From Gammaproteobacteria bacterium (lineage in GTDB: Bacteria; Pseudomonadota; Gammaproteobacteria; SZUA-229): 64,000 nucleotides of DNA. A model generated the notes under the pieces. The model worked only from the letters and a program-made list of their open reading frames with translations. It had not been told where the DNA came from and searched no databases. The translations under genes were made by a program, and so were the position numbers. This document shows positions 56,467 through 64,000 of the stretch, in pieces; positions within the stretch are counted from its first letter, which is position 1; each line of letters opens with the position of its first letter. The DNA is taken from assembly GCA_029881795.1 (NCBI GenBank), contig JAOULX010000008.1, positions 62,001 to 126,000 on the forward strand, given 5' to 3'.

Positions 56467-57919
56467 AGCACTGCTAGCGATAGCAATCGGCCTCTCTGCG
56501 AGCTCTCCGCTGCATGCTGAAACCATCAGTATTGATCAGTTATTGCAAAAGGTTATCAACCACTATCCGGCAATAAAAACGGCCTACTTTGAAGTCGCTA
56601 AAGCCCGTCAGGACAGTCTGAAAATTGAAGGCCAGTTAGGCTGGCAACTTGCCGCGCAGACCGGCTATGCAAAAGAGGTATCCTTATTTGGTGTACCGGT
56701 TGAGCAGATATCGATGGGGGGTAGTCTGAGGAGAAAACTCGAATCAGGCGACCGGGTTACTTTATCGGCCAATATTGCCAATGACGATGCTGATTCAGCA
56801 TTTGCCGGTTTACCCAACCCTTCCACCTCCAGCAACTTAAAACTGGAATACACTATGCCACTGGGTAAAGCGGCCGGAAACCTTGATTACACCACGGCCA
56901 TCAGTAGTGCCAGAGCCGGCGTTGATATTAAAACCGCAGAACAAAAATTATTGCTGGAGAAGATGGCCGGGCAAGTCATTACGCTTTATCTGTCAGCATT
57001 GAATACCCGACAACGCATTGATAATACACAAGCTGCTATCAAACGCACTGAAAAATTAAGCCAGTTTATCAATGATCGTTTAAAGCTTGGAATTGCCGAG
57101 GATAAAGATCAGTTACAAACAGATGCCCAGTTACAAAGTCAGAAAGCACAACTGTCGTTGCTTCAGCTTGCATGGACACAGCAGCTGATCAGCATTAACC
57201 GTTTAAGCGGCAACCCATGGGATCATCAGTTAACGCTGAGTTTTCCAGAACTAGCAATAAATGATTCTGCTTCAGTAGACAAGCTGCTGACAGTTGTAAA
57301 AAACAACAGCCCTGCTTTGACACAAATTGACAGTCTGATTTCTATTGCGGACAGCCAGATAAAACTGCAGCGCCAGAACACCAAAAGCAATCTTGATCTG
57401 CAGTTTTTTATAGGCAATAAAACCAGCGAAGGTGAAATTCAGCCAAACAGCAGTGTCAGTAATTCTGATACGGTAGCCGGGATCAATCTTGCCTTTAGTC
57501 AGGCGCTTGATCAGTCAGCCGACAAGGCAGCACTGTATCAGGCACAGTTAAACCGGGGGCTGCAATTACAGAACAAAAAACAACTGCTGGAGAACCTGCA
57601 TTATGATCTGGCCAGTGTGTTAGCCGAGACAGCAGCTCTTAAGCACTCAATCTCTGCCTATAAAAACAGCCAGGTTGCTGAAAAGAAAATGCTGCTCGAT
57701 GCAGAACAGCGCTATAAAAGTGGCCGCATCGATATCGATCAGCTATTGCAGTTTGAGAATCAGTTGTCTGCAACCGATTTGACATTAAATATTCAGAAGA
57801 TGGAACTGCAGCAACGACTGCTCAGGTTGTCATTACTCACAGGGCAAATCTGGAAAAAAATCAAACTCCCCGCCTTTGACCTGAAAAACGATGACAGCTT
57901 CATCGAGGAAGTATTATGA
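56456..57919 (+). CDS. TolC family outer-membrane efflux protein
   Basis: 487 residues with a signal peptide (MQSKALLAIAIGLSASSPLHA, cleaved near 21) and two homologous outer-membrane efflux repeats (about 25-230 and 250-470), each rich in long amphipathic helices. ISIDQLLQKVINHYPAIKTAYFEVAKARQ is a typical opening. It is translated from an AGGGA site within the end of tetR and overlaps the RND gene by four bases. It probably forms the trimeric exit duct for that pump. Confidence 0.92.
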   Translation: MQSKALLAIAIGLSASSPLHAETISIDQLLQKVINHYPAIKTAYFEVAKARQDSLKIEGQLGWQLAAQTGYAKEVSLFGVPVEQISMGGSLRRKLESGDRVTLSANIANDDADSAFAGLPNPSTSSNLKLEYTMPLGKAAGNLDYTTAISSARAGVDIKTAEQKLLLEKMAGQVITLYLSALNTRQRIDNTQAAIKRTEKLSQFINDRLKLGIAEDKDQLQTDAQLQSQKAQLSLLQLAWTQQLISINRLSGNPWDHQLTLSFPELAINDSASVDKLLTVVKNNSPALTQIDSLISIADSQIKLQRQNTKSNLDLQFFIGNKTSEGEIQPNSSVSNSDTVAGINLAFSQALDQSADKAALYQAQLNRGLQLQNKKQLLENLHYDLASVLAETAALKHSISAYKNSQVAEKKMLLDAEQRYKSGRIDIDQLLQFENQLSATDLTLNIQKMELQQRLLRLSLLTGQIWKKIKLPAFDLKNDDSFIEEVL

Positions 57920-60900
57920 AAAAGCTAATGGACTTTTTAATTGACCGGAGTCTGGTGGTAAACCTGGTTTCAGTATTCCTGCTGGTTATGGGCAGTTTTG
58001 CAATATTCACCATTAACCGGGAAGCGTTTCCAAACGTCAATCTGGATCAGGTTCAGGTGAATGCCGTGTATCCCGGTGCGTCTCCCAAAGAAGTAGAGTT
58101 ACTGGTTATAACACCGATCGAACAGGAACTTAAAAGCATCAATGGCATTGATAAAATGATCTCAATGTCGTTCCCGGGATCAGGACGCATTATTCTGGAA
58201 GTGGATCCGGGAGCCAGTAATCGCGATCAGATTGCCAATGATATTTCACTGGCCGTTAGCCGCGCTAACCTGCCAAATGATTTACCAGCGGATCCTTTTG
58301 TACTTGAAGTGGACGGCTCTGTTTTTCCTATTATCAGGATGGCTGTTGCAGCCCCGGTCAGTGAACTGGAATTAAAAAGACTTGGCAATGATATTAAGGA
58401 TGAACTTTTAAATGTCAGAGGCGTCGCCAAGGTTAATATTCTTGGCGACCGCCGCGCAGAAATACGCATCACGGTTGACCCTGAACGCATGTCAAAACAA
58501 AGAGTGTCGATCAGTGATATCAGTAGCAGCATACGAGGCTGGAACCTGAATACGCCAGGTGGAGATATACGCACCCCGGAAGGCCAGAAAATGGTCCGCA
58601 TTGTTGGTGAGTTTACCAGCGCTAAAGATGCTGGCGAACTGGTACTGCGCTCAACCGCAAGTGGCCACACGCTAAAATTAAAAGATGTAGCAACAATTAC
58701 AGAGTCACTTGAAAAGCCGAGCGTCACTTACGAGGTCAATGGCAAACCCGCTCTTTCAATGATGATCCTGAAGAAATCGGACGGTGACATTATTGATACG
58801 GTTGACCGGGTAAAAGATTATCTGGCCACCATACCGGATCGTTATGGTGCTGAGGTTGAAGTTAAAACCTTTCAGGATTTCTCACGTTTTACCCGGGTAC
58901 GTCTGGGAGTACTGACTAATAATGGTATGGTCGGTATCTTTCTGGTATTCGTATCACTGATTTTATTTTTACGTTTCTCAGTGGCAATGACGACCACCTG
59001 GGGACTGCCTATTGTATTTTTAACCGGATTATTTGTACTGCATGTATCTGGCGTCACATTAAATATGATTTCAATGATGGGTTTTATTATGGTACTGGGC
59101 ATGCTGGTCGACGATGCAATTATCATTGGTGAAAATATAACTTACCACATGGAAAAAGGGCTGGCTCCTAACGAGGCTGCCAAAAAAGGCGCCTGGGAAT
59201 TATTCGGCCCGGTGACTGCGACCATACTGACCACGATTGCAGCTTTTATGCCGATGATGTTTATGCCTGGTATTATCGGTAAATTTATTTACGCGATTCC
59301 TGTAGTGGTTATCACCTTATTAATTTTATCCTGGCTGGAATCTTTTCTTATTCTTCCAAGTCACGTTGCTCACGTGACTAACCCCAATAAACACCCTAAA
59401 GAAAGAGGCTGGTTACTGGCACTTGAGCATGCTTATGTGAGGGTACTCAGAGTTGCTGTTAACCATCGCTGGATAACTGTGGGCTTATCAGTCGCTATGT
59501 TGATTGGCTCGTTTATACTGGCAAAGAATATTCCTTTTCAGTTATTTCCTGCCAGTGGTGTTAACGAGTACATCGTACGAGTCACAGCACAACCTGGCAC
59601 TGACCTGCCGACCATGGAACAGCACTTACGTGAAGTCAATACTGCCATGCGTAAAGAAATGACCATGGAGTATGTGGAAGCCACTTTATCTAAAGCTGGT
59701 GATGTTTCTGTCGATCAGGGTGACCCACTGACTCAGCGTGGTAGTCGCTATGGCCAGATTCAGGCTATTTACACACAGTCGGTAACCCGGCCAGATCATG
59801 ATGCATTAAACGAGATGTTTCATTTATCACAAACGATACCGTCACAATTCCCACAACTGGAAATTGCTTTTTCTGCGATCAAACCGGGGCCGCCTGTAGG
59901 CCGTGCACTGGAAGCTGAAATTTCAAGCTACGATGACAAAATCAGCGAACAAGCCGCACAAAAACTGATTGATTATTTAAAAACGATTCCTGGCGTAACA
60001 GCAATCGATAGCGGGCTGAAGGCTGGTGACGATGAGTTACATATTATTATGGATCGTCAACTAGCAACCTATGCAGGCGTTAATCTTGCCAATGCATCAA
60101 GTCTGATTCGTGCAGCTTCCGGTGGTTTAACTGTGTCATCAGTTCGCCATGGCACTGAAGAAGTTGACGTAACAATACGTTTTCCGGAAACCACGAAAGA
60201 CCAGTTCAGGCAGTTGCAGGAATTAGAAATTCCAAATAATCGCGGCGGCCTTATTCCTTTAAGTAAAATTTCTGAAATAACCAGTCAGAAAGGCTTAACC
60301 ACAATCCGTCATAAAAATGGAATACGGATTGTCAATGTAGTGGCAGATATTGATGAGAAAATTATCACCAGTATAAAACTGAATGCGTTGGTTCGTGATC
60401 ACCAGGATGAATGGCTGAATGGTTATGCCGGCAAAGTTAATGTTGGCTTTGGTGGCGAGGAAGAAAAGAATAAGGAATCAGTAGTCAGCCTGGCTGCAGC
60501 CTTTGTCTTTGCACTGGTGGGTATCTTTTTTATTCTGGCAATTCAGTTTAATAATCTGAGTTATCCTCTGATCGTCATGATGGCCATCCCTTTTGGGGCA
60601 ATTGGTATTATTATCAGTTTTTACCTGCATTCAATATTCTGGAAACCGATGCCATTATCTTTCCTCTCAATGCTGGGTATGATTGCGCTGACGGGCGTGG
60701 TTGTGAACAGCTCGCTGATATTGCTGGTATTTATTCAGCGCGCGATTAAAGACGGCATGACAGCAACCGAAGCCATTCTCGAAGCTGGCCGGCGACGTCT
60801 GCGTGCTGTACTGTTAACAGCCACCACCACCATTGTAGGTTTGCTGCCTACCGCTTATGGCTGGGGTGGAATGGATCCGTTTGTATCACCAATGGCACTG

Positions 60901-61020
60901 GCTTTATCATGGGGTCTGGTGTTTGCCACCATCGTTACACTGGTGGCTATACCGGCAATGCTGGCAGCCGGTATGGATGTAGGGGATTATTTCAGGAGGC
61001 TGCGTAAACACGCTAACTGA
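57916..61020 (+). CDS. RND family efflux transporter permease (HAE-type)
   Basis: 1034-residue inner-membrane proton-driven pump of the AcrB/HAE type. Twelve membrane segments are expected; the first is about 13-32. The family N-terminal pattern INREAFPNVNLDQVQVNAVYPGASPKEVE is clear, and the proton-relay aspartates lie in GMLVDDAIIIGENI in transmembrane 4. The C-terminal repeat gives MIALTGVVVNSSLIL. The porter domain is large. The start overlaps the tolC-like gene by four bases. No membrane-fusion protein gene is present in the operon. Substrate is unknown; AcrB-type drugs, fatty acids or hopanoid-related lipids are possible. Confidence 0.93.
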   Translation: MKKLMDFLIDRSLVVNLVSVFLLVMGSFAIFTINREAFPNVNLDQVQVNAVYPGASPKEVELLVITPIEQELKSINGIDKMISMSFPGSGRIILEVDPGASNRDQIANDISLAVSRANLPNDLPADPFVLEVDGSVFPIIRMAVAAPVSELELKRLGNDIKDELLNVRGVAKVNILGDRRAEIRITVDPERMSKQRVSISDISSSIRGWNLNTPGGDIRTPEGQKMVRIVGEFTSAKDAGELVLRSTASGHTLKLKDVATITESLEKPSVTYEVNGKPALSMMILKKSDGDIIDTVDRVKDYLATIPDRYGAEVEVKTFQDFSRFTRVRLGVLTNNGMVGIFLVFVSLILFLRFSVAMTTTWGLPIVFLTGLFVLHVSGVTLNMISMMGFIMVLGMLVDDAIIIGENITYHMEKGLAPNEAAKKGAWELFGPVTATILTTIAAFMPMMFMPGIIGKFIYAIPVVVITLLILSWLESFLILPSHVAHVTNPNKHPKERGWLLALEHAYVRVLRVAVNHRWITVGLSVAMLIGSFILAKNIPFQLFPASGVNEYIVRVTAQPGTDLPTMEQHLREVNTAMRKEMTMEYVEATLSKAGDVSVDQGDPLTQRGSRYGQIQAIYTQSVTRPDHDALNEMFHLSQTIPSQFPQLEIAFSAIKPGPPVGRALEAEISSYDDKISEQAAQKLIDYLKTIPGVTAIDSGLKAGDDELHIIMDRQLATYAGVNLANASSLIRAASGGLTVSSVRHGTEEVDVTIRFPETTKDQFRQLQELEIPNNRGGLIPLSKISEITSQKGLTTIRHKNGIRIVNVVADIDEKIITSIKLNALVRDHQDEWLNGYAGKVNVGFGGEEEKNKESVVSLAAAFVFALVGIFFILAIQFNNLSYPLIVMMAIPFGAIGIIISFYLHSIFWKPMPLSFLSMLGMIALTGVVVNSSLILLVFIQRAIKDGMTATEAILEAGRRRLRAVLLTATTTIVGLLPTAYGWGGMDPFVSPMALALSWGLVFATIVTLVAIPAMLAAGMDVGDYFRRLRKHAN

Positions 61021-61040
61021 AACCAGTCCAGGTAACCGGC

Positions 61041-61078
61041 CTAGTTAAATCAGGCCTAGTTAAACCAAGCTAGTTAAA
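61041..61078. repeat. three direct copies of CTAGTTAAA after the RND gene
   Basis: CTAGTTAAA at 61041, 61056 and 61070 (spacing 15 and 14), with diverging flanks. It looks like local slippage or a small tandem array between the RND stop and its terminator. Confidence 0.6.
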
Positions 61079-61090
61079 TCGACACAGATA

Positions 61091-61129
61091 AAAACGCCTC
61101 AGTCATCAGATGTCTGAGGCGTTTTTTTT
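61091..61129 (+). terminator. intrinsic terminator of the tetR-tolC-RND operon
   Basis: AAAACGCCTCAG pairs with CTGAGGCGTTTT across an 11-nt loop and is followed by a T-run, 71 bases past the RND stop. The A-tract on the other side allows partial bidirectional use. Confidence 0.88.
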
Positions 61130-61223
61130 AAGCGCAAGCAATGCGACTTATGAGCTTTACGGTCTGAAAATAGCCGCAAAATTTGCGATTAATTCCACAA
61201 CTGTTTTTTCTACCGATCAGTCA

Positions 61224-61856
61224 TTATCTGAAACAATAACCAAAGCCGAAACCCAGCAACGGAAAATCTGTTTCATCAACCGTGGTCTGTTCAAAACTAA
61301 TATAACTCAGTGTGCCTGTTTTATAACAACGCCCAAACACAATGCTGGCACCAAAACTGATATCGGTACCCGACTGCTTCACCGATCTTGAAGCTGTATC
61401 ACCCTGCAAGGTGTAGTCTGCTGCCCAGCTATACATTCCTGCCCGCAACTTCAAACGGGTGTCGTGATCTATAGCAAAAAAATGGTTAGCAGAAAGCACG
61501 AAGCCCTGAGCAGTTTGCGGGTGTATTTCCTGAGCAGAGTTTAAAAATGTATCAATATCGACAGCTGTGCCGGTAAAACTTGTTTCGGCCTTACCAAGAT
61601 CAAGATAAGCAAGTTCAGCAGACCATTCAGAAGAAAAATGATAAGAAGCAAACAGCTGCCATATCAACCTGATCGAACCGGGACTGCTGGCAGTCGCATT
61701 CAATCCACTGTTCTCCAGCTGGTTATTTAAACTATCGTCTTGACTGGTACCTGACATGCCCGCCAGACTCATGCCTATCGTCCATTTCTCAGCCTGTAAT
61801 GACCCGGTAAATATAGAAAGAAGTAAGGCTAGAAAAAATATCTGCTTAAGATTCAT
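61224..61856 (-). CDS. outer-membrane beta-barrel protein (OmpW/OmpA-like)
   Basis: The 210 residues have a signal peptide (about 1-22, MNLKQIFFLALLLSIFTGSLQA), alternating aromatic and hydrophobic beta strands (LFASYHFSSEWSAELAYLDLG, HDTRLKLRAGMYSWAADY) and a C-terminal strand GFGFGYCFR. An eight-stranded barrel is likely. It closely follows the large surface protein, with an 11-base overlap and an inverted repeat at the junction. Function is unknown; a partner or porin for the surface protein is possible. Confidence 0.8.
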   Translation of the reverse strand: MNLKQIFFLALLLSIFTGSLQAEKWTIGMSLAGMSGTSQDDSLNNQLENSGLNATASSPGSIRLIWQLFASYHFSSEWSAELAYLDLGKAETSFTGTAVDIDTFLNSAQEIHPQTAQGFVLSANHFFAIDHDTRLKLRAGMYSWAADYTLQGDTASRSVKQSGTDISFGASIVFGRCYKTGTLSYISFEQTTVDETDFPLLGFGFGYCFR

Positions 61857-64000
61857 TCCTGAATCTTATATTTTTTTCAATAAAATACAATAGCTTCCCT
61901 GCCAACAACAGCCATATCAACATATAAACAGCAGCACCACTGCTTTCTACACTAACAGTGATCGCGCTGAGCTGAACCAGTCCACCCGGATCCTGTACAC
62001 GCTGATCGGCAATCATATCAGCATCATTCGGGCCACCGTCTTCAATCAATAACTGCACACACCAATGCCCTTGTGTCAGGCCGGGTGTATAGGCAGCATC
62101 ACCTGGTGGCGGGCAATATCCTGATTCACCAGCTGCAGAATAAAGATCATTTTTATCATCGATGACAAAATCCTGCCAGCCAGCTGGCATTAATTTGCGG
62201 AAACCAGCGTTGTCAGGTATCGACACTAACTGAGGTAACACAATACGAACCGAGTCACCGGGTGCAGTTAAATCACTAACCACAAAATCATAGATGCCAC
62301 CGATATTGGGCACACTATCCAGCGGACCGGCTGCAAAGTTTTCAATATCATCCTGACTGATAACTGCCTGCCCCTGCAGACTCTGAAACGCTGTCAGCCC
62401 TAAGGCCAGCGATAAACCAGATTCCGTTTCCATGATGTTCTGGTCGGATGACCCACTCAGACCCTGTAAAATATTGCTTGCCGAGATCGCGTCAAGGTAA
62501 TCGGGAACACCGTCATTGTCACTGTCGCCAAAACCTTCTTCACTATCAATTATTCCATCACCATCGCTGTCTTCAGTAGTCAGCAGCGGAATACTTGACA
62601 TAATAATAACCGACAGCTCGGTCGCATCACTTTCAGTACCATCACTAACAGTTACCGTGAGTGTATACAAGCCCGGCGCAACACTCGTAGGATCGAAACT
62701 GAAACTGTCATCCTGTTGATCCGTATCGATCAGGGCGTTATCACTGTCACTCCAGTCATAAGTATGTGTATCGCTGCCATTCGCATCGCTGACTTCGGCG
62801 CTAACAACGACCATACCATTTTGTTGGCTGATAATACGGGTTATACCCTGCTGCTCAGCCATCAAATTCACTTGCGGCGCTGCATTACCCTCAATAATGC
62901 TAATCGTATGCTCAGATTGTGTACCGCTAGCTGCATTAACAGGTGTCCCCATGCTGATAATGATTGTTTCACCGGCATCGCCTGCCCCGTCATTATGAAT
63001 ATTGAAATTAATTAATGACTCGGTACCACTATTGATAACGACAGTGCCAGCTGCAAGATCGTGGTCATCCCCGACAGTTGCCGTACCACTGACTGTATAC
63101 GGCACTTCTACAGGATAGCTTACCGCCTGACCATTGAGCGTGACTTTGACACTAACTGCATTGCCTTCAGCACCGATCTGGTCAATCGCGAACTCCACCA
63201 ACGGGATCACATGAATAAGCTGAATATCTGTACCGGTGTTCCCTGCAGCATCGGTCGCACTCCAAGTGATGGTATGCGTACCTGGTTGTAAATGATTATC
63301 CGTATCTACACTGGCTGTTAAATTACCATCAAGAGCATCGTCCGCCCTAGCATCTCCAAAATCAACTAAGGTCACAAAGCCTGTGGCGACTGTAGTAATA
63401 TCTAATGGTGCGATAACAGTTGGAGGTTGATCGTCTGCGAACAGATTTGAACCATCTGAATATTCTTCTGCATTGGTTCTGCCATCACCATCTGCATCGA
63501 GCAAACCATCTGCCGGATCCAGCGGATCAAAACCGACATCAAGCTCATAGGCGTTGTCCATGCCATCACCATCAAGGTCTGCAATATCAGCCACACCATC
63601 ACCGTTCAGGTCGCTAGATACCATCAGGTTAAATGCCGGTAATACAGCGGTGATAGTGCCGTCACTGACGCTAATGACGATACCGCTAGTGGTGCCTACA
63701 TGAGCTGCTGCAGGTGTCCCGCTTAACAAACCAGTTGAGTTATTGAATTCTGCCCAGGTAGGCCGGTTCACAATAGTGAATGTTAAATGATCACTGACGT
63801 CAGCATCCACAGCTTGCGGCTGGAAGCTATAAAGCTGACCCTCGATAGCGCTTGATGAAGGAGTACCACTAATCGTTGGCGCATCATTGGCATTACTAAC
63901 GATTATATTGAAACTATGGTCAACATTGACCGAACCATCATTGACTCTGAGTGTCACAAGATGAATACCGACGTCTGCATTTGTTGGCATACCACTCAAT
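61846..64000 (-). CDS. large Ig-like/Calx-beta/TSP3 surface protein (partial)
   Basis: The N-terminus is beyond base 64000; about 717 C-terminal residues are in the window. They show putative Ig/cadherin-like repeats (VTLRVNDGSVNVDHSFNIIV, FNNSTGLLSGTPAAA), thrombospondin type-3 calcium repeats (DLNGDGVADIADLDGDGMD, DADGDGRTNAEEY), a HYR-like domain (TITWSATDAAGN), a Calx-beta motif, a PKD-like domain, more TSP3 repeats (EDSDGDGIIDSEEG), and a region resembling the choice-of-anchor U domain near the end. It ends with one membrane helix and a basic tail. It is probably a secreted or surface-anchored calcium-binding adhesin, co-transcribed with the barrel gene. Confidence 0.85.
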   Translation of the reverse strand, partial: LSGMPTNADVGIHLVTLRVNDGSVNVDHSFNIIVSNANDAPTISGTPSSSAIEGQLYSFQPQAVDADVSDHLTFTIVNRPTWAEFNNSTGLLSGTPAAAHVGTTSGIVISVSDGTITAVLPAFNLMVSSDLNGDGVADIADLDGDGMDNAYELDVGFDPLDPADGLLDADGDGRTNAEEYSDGSNLFADDQPPTVIAPLDITTVATGFVTLVDFGDARADDALDGNLTASVDTDNHLQPGTHTITWSATDAAGNTGTDIQLIHVIPLVEFAIDQIGAEGNAVSVKVTLNGQAVSYPVEVPYTVSGTATVGDDHDLAAGTVVINSGTESLINFNIHNDGAGDAGETIIISMGTPVNAASGTQSEHTISIIEGNAAPQVNLMAEQQGITRIISQQNGMVVVSAEVSDANGSDTHTYDWSDSDNALIDTDQQDDSFSFDPTSVAPGLYTLTVTVSDGTESDATELSVIIMSSIPLLTTEDSDGDGIIDSEEGFGDSDNDGVPDYLDAISASNILQGLSGSSDQNIMETESGLSLALGLTAFQSLQGQAVISQDDIENFAAGPLDSVPNIGGIYDFVVSDLTAPGDSVRIVLPQLVSIPDNAGFRKLMPAGWQDFVIDDKNDLYSAAGESGYCPPPGDAAYTPGLTQGHWCVQLLIEDGGPNDADMIADQRVQDPGGLVQLSAITVSVESSGAAVYMLIWLLLAGKLLYFIEKNIRFRNES
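61847..61868 (-). repeat. inverted repeat at the surface-protein/barrel junction
   Basis: TAAGATTC and GAATCTTA flank the loop AGGAAT on the minus-strand mRNA. The loop holds AGGA and the first bases of the barrel ATG, while the arms carry the surface-protein stop. It could regulate translational re-initiation. Confidence 0.6.

Noticed and set aside
61110-61391. Plus ORF overlapping the terminator and barrel gene
   Set aside because: It begins in the RND terminator and is antisense to the barrel gene; not coding.

Overview
The window looks like a contiguous chromosomal piece of a gammaproteobacterium with moderate GC. The main evidence is gene order: tig-clpP-clpX-lon-hupB-ppiD, smc-zipA-ligA, divergent trmJ/suhB, and tRNA clusters beside tig and hupB. 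The proteins are gammaproteobacterial in type (RsmJ, YciK, IbaG, SrkA, CysZ, SlyX, MnmC, ZipA). A marine or methylotrophic Methylophaga-like (Thiotrichales/Piscirickettsiaceae) host would fit HpnCDE, PpsA and the general style, but that is a guess. I see no prophage, insertion sequence, CRISPR array or integron.

Layout. 1-900: 3' part of a YejA-like peptide-binding protein gene (minus), cut by the left edge. 1.0-3.2 kb: fabI (plus), a bidirectional terminator, then an acidic amino acid/dicarboxylate symporter. 3.2-12.9 kb: minus-strand protein quality control block ppiD, tRNA-Asp x2, tRNA-Val, hupB, lon, clpX, clpP, tig, then tRNA-Leu, -His, -Arg, -Pro. 13.1-16.3 kb: folD (plus) facing a four-gene minus operon of two DUF1538 membrane proteins, a P-II-like protein and a CBS protein. 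16.4-22.7 kb: ppsA, an HD-GYP sensor, tatD, rsmJ, a DUF2835 gene. 22.7-26.6 kb: an orphan PhnD-like binding protein, yajQ, a DUF423 gene, trmJ, suhB, ibaG. 26.7-32.0 kb: a VWA lipoprotein with a coiled-coil membrane protein, srkA, uup. 32.2-34.3 kb: a metallo-beta-lactamase lipoprotein, a secreted DsrE-like protein and a lone cNMP-binding domain. 34.4-45.3 kb: sbcB, ligA-zipA-smc, queF with a FGGY kinase, cysZ-slyX. 45.5-51.6 kb: a Cys-rich lipoprotein, DUF2189, yheT with a small ORF, a soluble PDC sensor protein, mnmC, a TfoX C-terminal-domain gene. 51.6-55.5 kb: hpnC-hpnD-hpnE (farnesyl-PP to squalene) and yciK. 55.8-61.0 kb: an autoregulated tetR-tolC-RND operon lacking an adaptor gene. 61.2-64.0 kb: an outer-membrane barrel gene coupled to a large surface protein gene that runs off the right edge.

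Most genes are housekeeping. The parts that most deserve follow-up are the DUF1538/P-II/CBS operon, the adaptor-less RND operon with its 28-bp palindromic operator and adjacent 18-bp tandem duplication, the VWA/coiled-coil pair, the DsrE/metallohydrolase/cNMP group, and the surface protein/barrel junction where an inverted repeat holds the start codon. All functional assignments come from reading the sequence without database searches.
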